Source: Anaspis maculata
Taxonomy: Eukaryota; Arthropoda; Insecta; Coleoptera; Scraptiidae
Reading direction: 5' to 3'
Length of the DNA stretch: 64,000 bases
Assembly: GCA_949128115.1 (NCBI GenBank)
Contig: OX421965.1
Span: 58,336,012 to 58,400,011 of the forward strand
The notes under the pieces were generated by a model that was not told the DNA's origin, did no database searches, and was given only the letters and a program-made list of their open reading frames with translations. A program made the position numbers and the translations under genes. Positions 36,440 to 47,405 of the stretch are shown piece by piece (the first letter of the stretch is position 1; every line of letters starts with the position of its first letter).

Positions 36440-37043
36440 TATACAGGGTGATTCAGGGATGGTAGCAAAAAATTTAACTGTGGGTAGATCTTGTCAAAGT
36501 ATGACGAAAACCTATATACCATTTTGCAAAGTTCGGCTTAATGACGAAGAATCGAAGATACAGCCCTCCAAAGTTCACTTTTTTTGGATTTCAAAAATTT
36601 GTAACTCAGGAACGTTTTGACCAATTTAGCTTCAATTCAGCAAAAGCTGGTGTGTCATGATGATCTATCAACCCGCCAAATTTGGAAGAAATCCAACCAG
36701 TGGTTCAGGAGTTATAAGGGTCAATAATTTAGAAGCATCCGATCACCCGAAGAAAAGTTGACTTAAGGTGACCCCTCATAACTTCTACGCCACGGATTGG
36801 ATTCTTTTCAAATTTAGCAGGCTGATAGATAATTAAGACAAACCAGGTTATGCTAAATTGAAGCTGAATTTGGAGGAATGTTCTTGAGTTAGAAATTTTT
36901 GAAATCCGAAAAACGTGAACTTTGGAGAACTGTATCTTCGTCATTAGGCCGAACTTTGCAAAACAGTATATAGGTTTTCGTCATATTTTGACAAGATCTA
37001 CCCACAGTTGAATTTTTTGCTATCATCCCTGAAACACCCTATA
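36440..37043. mobile_element. TATACAGGGTG foldback, about 0.6 kb
   Basis: TATACAGGGTGATTCAGGGA at the left pairs with the complement of the right end (TCCCTGAAACACCCTATA). The arms of about 280 bases share GTGGGTAGATCTTGTCAAA and AAAGTTCGGC near the ends and inner words such as TTTGAAATCC. TA is present at the edges. It is non-coding and probably mariner-type, though no clean duplication separates target from terminus. Confidence 0.75.
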
Positions 37044-37161
37044 CAGCTCACCCAATAGGCCAGTTTAGAGAAAAATCTGTTGTGGCATCACGATACTATC
37101 CCGGCGATATCCAGCAACGTAGGACGTAGGTGATGATTTTGATCAATTTTGATACTGATAA

Positions 37162-37990
37162 ATGTACGATATAAAGGGTGATAATGGGAGGAGCGCAAAA
37201 ATTACTTGACTTCAGCAAGGTTCCGTTGAAAGCGTACATGAATATCCCGAAACGGTTTTGGACTTTTGATCATATTTTTTTTTTGAGGTGACTGATCTTT
37301 TTTGGGATTTTTGGATTTTTTGGTGCAGATGATTCTGCCAACGGTGTTGCTAAACGTTGAAACTGGACAGGAACATACACAACAGCTCTGTCAAATGTAT
37401 CATGAAATAGTTTGATCCCATCGACCCTCAGAAGAAGTAATAAAGACTTGCACTTTTTTTTGGGACCATAGGAAATCAAGCATGGACATTGCATTACATG
37501 TTAAATAACCCGGGGTGGCTTAAAATGAACCATTGGCAAGTTTCCGTTGCATTACGATTGCTTTACCAACTAATTTTTCCTCATCAAAAATGCTTTTATA
37601 CAGCCTAATTTTCGGTACATAAATCACAAAAAAAAAAATCAATAACTCTTTGAAAAAACAAAAGACGATCAAAAGTCCAAAACCGTTTCGGGATATTGAT
37701 GTACGCTTTCCAAAAATGTTGCGTAGAAAATTCTGCGATTTGTATTCTCCAAACGGGACCGCTGAAGTCAGGTCATTTTTGCACCTCTTCCATTGTCACC
37801 CTGTATATCATACATAAGGTCAACAGTAGGGTGACCTGAGATGGTACCTTGTAGTCAAAAGATCACTCTAGCGAGCTCGAGCACCACACAAATTTCCAAA
37901 ATCGGCCAATGTTTTCTCGAGAAATCGTCATTTTAGCCAAAACAAATTTTTGGGGTGATCCAAGGGGTGATCCCTAGACCATTTGAGTGT
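37162..37990. mobile_element. Foldback family copy 1 (relative at 55300-58945)
   Basis: ATGTACGATATAAAGGGTGA at 37162 pairs with the complement of TCACCCTGTATATCATACAT ending at 37815, and the arms share CCAAAACCGTTTCGGGATAT. The sequence on to 37990 (ATCCAAGGGGTGATCCCTAG, ACCATTTGAGTGTG) is also shared with the second copy, in reverse complement, at 55295-55600. That longer match shows that copy 1 extends beyond its palindromic core. It is non-coding. Confidence 0.7.
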
Positions 37991-40900
37991 GTATATAATC
38001 CATTCCAAGCTTAAAAAAACCACAGCTGGCCATGAAAAATTCGAGTTCTGTTGGTGTCCCTGATTTTTGATGTTTAATGTCATCTTGATACAAGGGAGGT
38101 TACGTTCAAATTTGTGTCCGTTTGACATGAAACCTTCACCTGAACTACGCTGTGTTGTCAAATTGTCATTCTGGGGCCTGCGTCGCCGGCAGGTCACAGG
38201 TTTGCCCACTGATCTCAGCCGCTTTCTTTCGGCCAGGACCACAGTTCATGATCCTGGAAGAGAGGGTGAATTACCGCACCTAGATTCTTACAGGGCGCGA
38301 CGAGGTCAGGTCACGAGATCTTTTTGCGACTAAATCACACTGCGGCGGTAGAAGTGGGTTCGCCTCGATCACTTTTCAAACTGTATAGTCTTACTGTTGC
38401 ACTTCTTAATACTTTTACTATCGAAATAACGTGAATAATGGCGTATTGAAGACGAAAACTAATGAAAATATTGTGTCAGTGTCAAAATCTGACCTAACAA
38501 TTGAATTAAAACGGCAATCCAGCAGAGCAAACATCACTTTGACAAATTTGATTAAATCATCTTGACTTTTCCAATCCATCGACGTATCAGATTGTCCAAC
38601 TTGAAGAAAAAATATCATAGGCAACTGTGGTTTTTTCAAGCTTGGAATGGATAATAGGAGCATTGTAACTTGTAACAAAGCCGAGAACAAAGCTCATTGC
38701 TATGTTGAGCGCTTAAGTCAGAATTCTAGGTTTTTGCTGCTTGGCCAAATAATTGCAATCTGAGTTCGCCATTCATTTTCCAGGAATAGAAGAATTATTC
38801 CCACTCAACATGCCAGAAGAAGAAGCAAGTCCCGGTATAACAAGAGCCTGGACCTGAACCTGAATCGGTTTCGTTTCAATTCACTGTCGTAAAACTCCCT
38901 TGAATGGTTATTTTGAGTTGTAAATCTTTTCAGGCCTCATATTCATGTTGTCAATTTTCGAATTAGTCCCTAAATTAGTCAGAAACCATACCCAACAAGT
39001 ACCGGTGTGGAATTTTCAACAACAGCAGAAATAGTTTATTACATAACAAGCAACGAAAGTGGTACTTTTCGCACGAGTTTTCGCATGAGCGTTTTAAAAC
39101 AAAAAATTTTGATCTAGGACTTATAGTTTTTTAGATATGTTTTTTTTTCTGACGCAACCAACAACTGTAAAGAAGTGATGCGCGCATGCCACTCATATTT
39201 ACTATGCAAAATGCACTACACTACTACTGAGGTGAGCATTTTTCGTATAAAGCTGAGCTTTTACAGAAATAATCAGATATTTGCTCTTTACAAAAAAAAA
39301 CAACAAGGCACACGTTTAGGCTAGCCGAATTATGGGGCTAAGACCGCCCTCAACGGTACAATGGTATCAACGTGGAATAGGTACAATGCAGATGAAACTA
39401 TTCATCCCTAATTTCAACATCGAAAAGGTCCTATTCCAAACATTTGCTCTGCTCGTGTCTTTCAAACTTTCAAATTAGTTGAATAATCTCCCATTTTCAC
39501 CGCAAATAGCAGATTAGAGGTATTCTCACGTGTCACATACAGTTTCTCTTTTCCTTTTATTCATTTTCCCTGCAATAATGACTACTTATTTATCTCAGGT
39601 CACATATTTGGCAAATACCGGGTGATCATTTGAAAACTACCCCCCTGCAATAACTCCCGATTCCTAGTGAAAATGTCTTCGAGCAAAAACAGGTCGATTT
39701 TTATATCGAGGGGGACATCTAAAACATACATCAGCGATTTTCTATCTTTAGCCCCCTCGCCCCCACCTACCCCAACTTTGAAATTTCAAATGACACCACC
39801 TATTTTGCGATACATCAAATTCAACAGAAATAAATTCTCTTTCTGAAAAAATATTTCTAAAATTTTTAACCCCACCCCTCTTCCCCCATAAATTCTCTGA
39901 GTGTCCAATTAAATATTCTTGACCTCTCAATTCTCTTCAATGCAGTCGACGTCATCCTGCACAGCATCGAAAGAGAAAATTTTCCATGGAAAAAGTGCCA
40001 CCCAAATTAACCCCTTCGCTCCCCCCTCCTTACCTTGAAAATCTAAAATGACAATACCTACTTTGTGATACATCAAATTAAAGGGACAAATTGATATTCA
40101 AATTGATATTCTAGGGTAATTTTTCTAATAGCTGTTGGTACAATTGCAGAATAATTTTTGACGTTTTGTGGCGCGAAGGTTTAAAAGTGATTAATTTATG
40201 CTATTTTCTGTGTTTCGTCGTCACACAAGACACCAGAGCTAAGTGATTTCGGGATTTTTGGGGGATGGCCCTTCTAATTGGGGAGGGGGAGGGCGGTTTT
40301 AAGCCAGAAAATTCAAACATAGGACGCAATTTTTCAAATCGACATTTGACACACAAAAATCTGCATCTAGTAGGTATATGCCTCGTGCCTTGGTGATAAA
40401 TGGCAGAAGTACCAACTTGAAATTTATTCCAATGATTATTGCGATATGATCTTATTTATTTGTAATTTTATCAAAAGCAGCACGAAAAACGATGTATGCT
40501 ACTCGCGCTGAAAACGGCACAGCATAACTCTCTTACATGCAGCTCTCGGCCTAGGGCCTCGAGCTGCATTCACGTTCGTTATGTAACATAAAATACTATT
40601 CTCCATCACAGGCTAGCTTTCTGCATCACAAACAAGGTCTGTGATATATAAATCTGTTGGAAAAATCCCTGGAAAAATCGCACATTCTGCTCGTTGCGGA
40701 CTTATTCCTTTTTACCACGCAAAGTCTGTTCCATTCCTGTTCCTGTTCCGCATTTCAGTTACACCCCACTTCTTGTAACTATGTAACAAAATGATTTTAC
40801 TATGCTGCGAAGACCTTTTTTTTGGGCGAGGCTTTCTATTAGACACACCGCAAGGTGGGGAGATTGACTGATTATTTTTCTCTGTTTGGAGTTCATATTT

Positions 40901-41012
40901 TTCAATTCACAACGTCCAATGTTTTATCATGTGGGAAAAACACTTAGACATCAACATTATTATCATTATTAATCAAAGAACCGCCTGTGGCGCTTTTATG
41001 GGGGTCTAAACC
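37991..41012. other. Gene-poor stretch with one dispersed repeat
   Basis: 39660-40090 is the inverted partner of 33760-34250. The rest has frames under 91 codons, none recognisable. The GC-rich part around 38150-38330 gives an 88-codon plus-strand frame and an overlapping minus-strand one, neither with a known motif. The palindromic GCTCTCGGCCTAGGGCCTCGAGC lies near 40541-40566. I see no promoter or RNA gene. Confidence 0.4.
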
Positions 41013-41617
41013 CTCAACTATGAGGCGCCGTTTGTGTCATTATTGATGATTGATGTTATATTTTAAAATTCCAATTATTTAAAGCTTGGAGCACATATTT
41101 ATCCTAACTATCAAATTTATATATTCAACATGCAATTTTTATATGAATATTCTGTCTTTAAAAATATATATTTTTTGAAAAAATATTTATTTTTCAAAAC
41201 AACAATTATTTTTGTAATTAAAAATATATTTTTATTTTGCGAAAATATTTATTTTTCAACACAATAATTATTTTTTCGATAAATTAGAATATTTATATTA
41301 AAAAAACCATATATATATATAATTGTAAAAGAATAATTATTATATTTATTTATTTTTATAAATATTTTTTCTTGAGAATATTTATTTAAAAAAAGAAACA
41401 TTGTTTCCAATTCGTGAACTAAAATAATTATTCCATTATGCATTATGCATTATTATAAAATAGGAGCAACGAAAAAATATATTTATAAGTGAGGTGGCGC
41501 TCGCGTCGCGCTTGATGTGATCCCGCGCTGGTACCACTGGTATGCATTGACAGTTCTGTTGACGTTGACGTTGGTGTTTGTTTGTTTTATGTGAAATGTG
41601 TGGTTACTACTAGCATT

Positions 41618-41733
41618 GGCCGCATTCGTAAGTCACAACAGTTGTGGAGCACTTGTACGCCATTGGTCAAAATAAAAATTTCGACGAATCGCGTGGAAGT
41701 GCTCCACAACTGTTGTGACTTATGAATGCGGCC
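41618..41733. mobile_element. PIF/Harbinger-like MITE in the foldback loop, 116 bp
   Basis: GGCCGCATTCGTAAGTCACA and its complement form 37-base termini with one mismatch. ATT is duplicated at 41615-41617 and 41734-41736. The terminus resembles the GGGCCGTATTCAT end of 23705-23947. It lies within the 317-base loop of the surrounding foldback. Confidence 0.82.
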
Positions 41734-42181
41734 ATTGTCTACTAGTTATGTTCTTGGCTCTGGTTGTTGGCTTCTGTTTTTTTCGGATCCATGAAATGAA
41801 ATGGATGTGGCGGAGTTCTTAGTGTTCTTACAGGATATCGTGCGTAGTGTGGTGGTGGTACCAGCGCGGGATCACATCAAGCGCGACGCGAGCGCCACCT
41901 CACTTATAAATATATTTTTTCGTTGCTCCTATTTTATAATAATGCATAATGCATAATGGAATAATTATTTTAGTTCACGAATTGGAAACAATGTTTCTTT
42001 TTTTAAATAAATATTCTCAAGAAAAAATATTTACAAAAATAAATAAATATAATAATTATTCTTTTACAATTATATATATATGGTTTTTTTAATATAAATA
42101 TTCTAATTTATCGAAAAAATAATTATTGTGTTGAAAAATAAGTATTTTCGCAAAATAAAAATATATTTTTAATTACAAAAA

Positions 42182-45100
42182 CAAAACGTCAACAAGAACT
42201 TCCTACATGCCAAAAAATTCATCACCAGAAAATTCATCTTCCGACGAGGATTACTTACCTTCAAAATACCCCAGTTCCGGAAAAGCATCGGCTATAATTG
42301 CCAAATGGACTGTAGCTGAAGCAGATGAACTTGGCGCCAGCACATCTCGTGTTTTAAACATAAAGAAGACCCCAAGTGACACAGATCAAAATTATTGTGA
42401 TGTATGTCAAAAATCTTTCAAGAACAGGAATGGCTTCAAGATTCATTTTGCCAAGATGCACGCCGGCGCCGATCTTCGTTCATCACAACCAGTACTGGGA
42501 AAAACCAGTCTCGATCTCCAAAGCGATCAAACTGTCGCTGACAAATTTCAAGACATTATTACGCCCTTGCCACACACACCTCAATTACCTTCAAATCTGC
42601 AGACTGGTGATAAAGAGATCTCGCAGACTAAATGCCATAAATTGGATGACTCATTCGGGAGCCAATTAGCTTTACTTAAGCGGTCATTTCCAACTTTAAG
42701 AAGATGCCCTAGAGGAGCGAGACAAGAGCTTTCGATGCTGATTTCCGAAATCCTTGATGGAATTACCAAAAACAACAATGTCGATGCTTGGAGTAAATTG
42801 TTCTACTTCCCATACTTGACTCTGACCATCCCATACAAATCAGAAAACATCAAAAACTTGACAAGTTGGGTGAAGAAAAACATCTTGAAATGCAAACTTA
42901 AAAAATTCACGGAATGGCAATTACCTAGTAGACCTGTAACAACACAAGAAAAACACTACAAGCAAACAACAGTTGAACAAAAAATTGAGGCAAAACTTGC
43001 CGATCAAGACGTTCGAGGAGCCATACGGTTATTAAACTCACAAGACGTAATTGCTCCCAACACGGAAGAAACGTTGTCCTCTTTGATTGCTAAACATCCT
43101 TCACATCCTTCACCTGCTTCCTATCCTGAACATCCTTCAAACAACACGAAAATTGTAATCGAAGAACAAGAATTGATACAATCCATCCTTTCTTTCCCAC
43201 CTGGCTCTGCTGCAGGTATCGACGGACTAAGACCAGCCATTCTAAAAGATCTGTTTCGACAAGTACAGGGAGATGCAAGAACGAAACTAACCAATTCACT
43301 TTTAAATTTCACAACTTTTATTATGAATGATTCAATTCCTGAGGAGTTTCGGAAAATCTTTTTTGGTGCGTCAATAACAGCCTTGCTCAAAAAAGATGGT
43401 GGAATTCGACCAATCGCCGTTGGCAATACTTTTCGAAGACTAATTTCAAAATTAATAGTCAAACGAATGACCCCGTCCCTCAAGACTTACTTCGAGCCAA
43501 ATCAACTTGGAGTGGGGATAACAAATGGAGCAGAAATTGGTGCACACGCTACAAGAATGTATCTGGAAAGCGAACATCCAATCACAAAAGTTTTGCTGAA
43601 GCTTGATTTCAAGAACGCTTTCAATGAAATCCGCCGTGACTGCCTACTTCAAGAAGTCAAAAAACTATATCCATCCTTCTTCCCTTTTATTTCACAAGCA
43701 TATGAACTCGATTCGAACCTTTTTTATCAGAACAATTTGATTAAATCTGCATGCGGAGTACAACAGGGTGATCCGCTAGGACCAGCTTTGTTCGCCCTCG
43801 TACTGCATCCTATCGTGCTGCAAATTCAGACCGAAGTAAACATATGGTATTTAGATGATGGAGCCCTCGCTGGTACACCAGAATCTGTACTAGAAGCTCT
43901 AAAAACAATAGTACAACTTGGTGAGAAAATCGGACTCAAGCTGAACCCGTCAAAATGTGAATTAATTTTACGTGGAAAAGACATTTCACACCACCAACAT
44001 AGAATTATAGAAATGTTCAACAAGATTGTTCCCGGAATTCTTTTACCAACAAATGACAGTACATTTTTACTTGGCGCTCCAGTAACTTTAGAATCCATTG
44101 AACCATTAATTAACAAGAAGACAGAAAATTTCCAGTTCATTTCAACACGTCTGACCAAACTATCTTCACATTCGGCATTCTTTTTACTGAAAGCTTCGGT
44201 TTCCCTTCCAAGGTTGATATACTTTCTCCGATGCTGCCCTTCCTGGAAGTTTCCTGATTGTCTTCAAAAATATGATTCCGCCCTGCGTAAAACATTAGAA
44301 GAAATTCTCAACTGTTCACTTACCAATGATGCATGGACACAATCATCATTGCCAGTTAAATTGGGAGGACTTGGACTTCGACATGCGGTAGACTCAGCGG
44401 TTCCGTGCTTCATTGCCTCCGTCTACAGCTGTCTTCGTCTGATAACCCAAATTATACCTGGTATTACAATGAACCAAAACATCATACTGGAGGAAGCAAT
44501 TGGTATTTGGAATGATTGTGCTAGCACTGAAGATATTCCTTCAGAAAGCTTAGGAAATCCATCGACATGGGAGATGCCAATAATGCATGTAAAACAGAGT
44601 CAATTAATCGCAACTCAGACAACAAAAGAAAATAAAGCCCGACTCATCGCCGTTGGTCAGCCACATGCAGGTGCATGGTTAGAATCAATTCCTTCACCGC
44701 AGTTGAGTACACATCTCTCCGATGAAATCTTCAGAATTTCAGTTGGTGCAAGGTTAGGAAGTGACCTTTGCCAACCACATGCTTGTAACTGTGGCACTGA
44801 AGTTGATTCTACAGGTCTTCATGGACTAGCCTGTAGACGAAGCGCTGGCCGTTTTAGTCGTCATTCATCGATCAACGACATAATCAAAAGGTCCTTAAGA
44901 TCCGCTGGTGTGCCTTCGATATTGGAACCAGTGGGATGCTCGAACGTTGACGGTAAACGGCCCGATGGAATTTCTTTAATTCCATGGAAAAGAGGAAAGC
45001 CACTAGTATGGGATTTTACATGTAGTGACACTTTTGCACCATCATATCTCAAATCATCTGAGATTCGCCCAGGTCATGCAGCAAGATGTGCCGAAGAAAG

Positions 45101-45392
45101 GAAGAAAAACTTTTACAATTTTTTACAAGAACGTTTTATTTTTGTTCCAATTGCTCTGGAAACAAGCGGAGTATGGGGATGTGAGGGCCTTTCATTGATA
45201 AAGGAAATAGGGAAGAGGATAACAGACCAAACTGGTGAAAGAAGAGCGACAAGTTATTTAATCCAAATTATCAGTTTAACTTTGCAAAGGGGAAATGCAA
45301 CCTCGATTATGGGTACACTTCCTGCCGGTAGAGAGCTTGAAGAAATTTTCTTTTTATAGTTAATTTTACAATGTAAATATTCTGAATAAACA
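42182..45392 (+). mobile_element. Compact R2-like (RLE-type) non-LTR retrotransposon
   Basis: The bounds come from comparing the foldback arms. The undisturbed arm predicts TTACAAAAATAATTGTTG, and the observed arm has TTACAAAAA, then this insertion, then AATTGTTG. At most one target base is missing and there is no evident duplication. The insertion holds only the 1050-codon frame with about 25 bases before it and 33 after it. The 3' part reads GAATAAAC at the junction, with no poly(A) tail. Lack of a long target duplication and a specific-endonuclease domain fit R2-type target-primed integration. The element appears full length and recently inserted. Confidence 0.7.
42207..45359 (+). CDS. R2-like zinc finger - reverse transcriptase - RLE protein
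   Basis: This 1050-residue protein is the only large intact frame in the window. It starts at an ATG 25 bases inside the insertion. Residues 64-85 form one C2H2 finger (C64, C67, H80, H85), presumably DNA-binding. The RT spans about 330-690: TALLKKDGGIRPIAVGN at 391-407, motif A KLDFKNAF with D467, motif B QQGDPLGPALF at 519-529, motif C YLDD at 548-551, then GLKLNPSKCEL. A thumb and linker follow. C860, C862, H872 and C876 form a zinc knuckle, leading into a PD-(D/E)XK-like nuclease with RPDG at 918-921 and VWDFTC with D936. In R2-type elements such proteins nick a target and reverse-transcribe their RNA there. No stop or frameshift is present, so activity is plausible. Placement as R2-like is from domain order; the exact clade is uncertain. 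Confidence 0.9.
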   Translation: MPKNSSPENSSSDEDYLPSKYPSSGKASAIIAKWTVAEADELGASTSRVLNIKKTPSDTDQNYCDVCQKSFKNRNGFKIHFAKMHAGADLRSSQPVLGKTSLDLQSDQTVADKFQDIITPLPHTPQLPSNLQTGDKEISQTKCHKLDDSFGSQLALLKRSFPTLRRCPRGARQELSMLISEILDGITKNNNVDAWSKLFYFPYLTLTIPYKSENIKNLTSWVKKNILKCKLKKFTEWQLPSRPVTTQEKHYKQTTVEQKIEAKLADQDVRGAIRLLNSQDVIAPNTEETLSSLIAKHPSHPSPASYPEHPSNNTKIVIEEQELIQSILSFPPGSAAGIDGLRPAILKDLFRQVQGDARTKLTNSLLNFTTFIMNDSIPEEFRKIFFGASITALLKKDGGIRPIAVGNTFRRLISKLIVKRMTPSLKTYFEPNQLGVGITNGAEIGAHATRMYLESEHPITKVLLKLDFKNAFNEIRRDCLLQEVKKLYPSFFPFISQAYELDSNLFYQNNLIKSACGVQQGDPLGPALFALVLHPIVLQIQTEVNIWYLDDGALAGTPESVLEALKTIVQLGEKIGLKLNPSKCELILRGKDISHHQHRIIEMFNKIVPGILLPTNDSTFLLGAPVTLESIEPLINKKTENFQFISTRLTKLSSHSAFFLLKASVSLPRLIYFLRCCPSWKFPDCLQKYDSALRKTLEEILNCSLTNDAWTQSSLPVKLGGLGLRHAVDSAVPCFIASVYSCLRLITQIIPGITMNQNIILEEAIGIWNDCASTEDIPSESLGNPSTWEMPIMHVKQSQLIATQTTKENKARLIAVGQPHAGAWLESIPSPQLSTHLSDEIFRISVGARLGSDLCQPHACNCGTEVDSTGLHGLACRRSAGRFSRHSSINDIIKRSLRSAGVPSILEPVGCSNVDGKRPDGISLIPWKRGKPLVWDFTCSDTFAPSYLKSSEIRPGHAARCAEERKKNFYNFLQERFIFVPIALETSGVWGCEGLSLIKEIGKRITDQTGERRATSYLIQIISLTLQRGNATSIMGTLPAGRELEEIFFL

Positions 45393-45670
45393 ATTGTTGT
45401 TTTGAAAAATAAATATTTTTTCAAAAAATATATATTTTTAAAGACAGAATATTCATATAAAAATTGCATGTTGAATATATAAATTTGATAGTTAGGATAA
45501 ATATGTGCTCCAAGCTTTAAATAATTGGAATTTTAAAATATAACATCAATCATTAATAATGACACAAACGGCGCCTCATACTCAACCCCCCTTCCTAACA
45601 CAATTTTTCTGTGTCAAAATCGATTGTACGGTTCTGAAAAGCCTGATACGATAATTTGAATTAAGCGGTA

Positions 45671-46456
45671 GTGGTCCAGTCAAGTTAGCCCAAAATGGCG
45701 GCCAATCGTGCATTAAATCATAGGGTTGTAATTTTTTCAGGAATGTGTAGAGGGTGGTTCCCTGAACAACGCCTAATAAAGTCCCTTCGATTTTAGGCGC
45801 CGCGGGGCGAGGGAGAGGGTGACAAATGTCAGTTTTGTTAGTTTTTGCCGTTTATCTCAAAAATGGTGCGCCGCACGGAAATTTCACACCAATCAAATTG
45901 AAGCTGATGAAATTCCCTTTCAAATGGTGTATCCACGTTTTACCTGTTATCGAGCCTGTTATCGATTTCGGGATATGAGTCGTTGAATATGAAAATTTTT
46001 CAAAAAAGTGGTAGAGCCGTTTAGAGTATTTCGTCAAGAAATACACTACTACTCAATAACTTCCGAGATAACTCCGAATTAATTTTACTTTATCCCAATC
46101 AAGACCAAGGCCTTTTTGGCACCAGACAGTGTCCTTATTCATAATTCCATTTTTATATTCAACGGCTCATATCCCAAAATCGGTAACACTTAGGTGAAAC
46201 GTGAATACATCGTTTTGAAGAGAATTCCATCAGCTTTAATTTAGATTGGCGTAAAATTTCTGTGCGACGCACCGTTTTCGAGATAAACGATGAAAACTGA
46301 CCAAAGTGACATTTGTTACCCCCTCCCCCGCCCGGCGGCGCCTAAAATTGAAGGGACTTTATCACGTGTGGTTCAGGGGACCACCTTCTACACATTCCTG
46401 AAAAAATTGGAACCCTATGATTTTATGCGAGATGAAAACCCAATTTGACTGGACTA
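45671..46456. mobile_element. TA-flanked foldback element
   Basis: GGTCCAGTCAA at 45674 pairs with TTGACTGGAC near 46445. The arms share CATTCCTGAAAAAATT, AAAATTGAAGGGACTTTAT-like and GGCGCCTAAAAT tracts (45790 against about 46345) and TATTCAACG(G/A)CTCATATCCC. TA occurs at both edges. Non-coding. It begins 85 bases after the end of the preceding foldback. Confidence 0.72.
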
Positions 46457-47405
46457 TAGGGTGAATCATTTTCGAAAAGTTGGACACCCAATCTCACCTT
46501 GCCTGGCCCTGCGGCCCTGCCATCCCCAGTGACTGAGCATTCTTTCTGCCCGTGTACGGAAGATGAAAGTTAAAATAAAGCTGAAACTCTTGTATCGTGT
46601 TTATTGCGGGACCGGGATGTGATGTGCCGGTGTCGCGGTCGCTTTTGGAGGGGTAGGGGTAGCGTTACCTACTCGCGTTGTAGTTGGAGAGTAGAAGTAG
46701 GTGTAGGTTCATTCGACTACTTAGACTTAGTTATAAGTTATCTAATTGAGTAAATGACCACAGATGCTAAATGACTAAAATGACATACGTGGGTGGGTAC
46801 TTACCGTGAGTTGCAAGTTAGATACATCAGCTGAGTTTTAGTTCGAAGGAGCTGCAGGGAAGAGGGGTAGAGCCACGGATGGTACAGCAAATCGGAGCAC
46901 ATCGTCGCGTCGCAAGAAAAACTCCTTTATTCTTCAATGCTGGTGCTGCAACTGCAATATGTAGTTACTACGCGGAGAAAAACTAGGAAGTGATGAAAAT
47001 TGAAAACTATGCACAATGAATCAACACTTTAACTTTAACTACACTTCGGCCCGGTGAAGAGAAACAAGCTCGTTGTAGAAGGCTCGGTGTTCGCGGTGTT
47101 TGGTGTTTTACTGCATCAGTAGTTATCGGTTTGCTATCTGTGCCCTGTGTTACGGTCTGGACTGGTCGGGCGGTGGCGCCTTTGGCGGGAAAGTTGAAGT
47201 CATCGTCAGTCTGAACCATCTGTGGTCTGAACAGACTGTCCTCAGAAACAATGGTGTAAGTAAGTGGATCAACACTCAACGGAGATCGGAGAAGACGACA
47301 GAACAAGGTTTGAGAAAGAGCTAAATTGTTTCAAAATTATTCTTGGTAGGTAGGTACTAGATACCATGTTTGATCTTTGCCGGAGTATACCTAACCAAGG
47401 GTGTG
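46457..47405. other. Anonymous stretch
   Basis: Frames of 99 and 74 codons overlap on opposite strands at 47007-47324 and show no recognisable motif. An ACTTACCGTGAG string at 46799-46810 resembles a splice donor read on the minus strand, but no coding partner was found. Confidence 0.4.

Larger units (their letters stand above)
41019..45580. mobile_element. Foldback transposon with 6-bp duplication, split by a retroelement
   Basis: CTCAAC is repeated at 41013-41018 and 45581-45586. The termini TATGAGGCGCCGTTTGTGTC are inverted. The left arm is continuous, 41019-41537, about 517 bases. Its complement is found in two pieces: 41855-42181 pairs with the inner part (41209-41537) and 45393-45580 pairs with the outer part (41019-41207). 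Only about two differences separate the outer pieces, so the element is young. The simplest reading is one foldback of about 1.35 kb whose right arm was opened by the insertion of 42182-45392. The arms are AT-rich outside and GC-rich near the loop (GGTGGCGCTCGCGTCGCGC). Confidence 0.8.
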
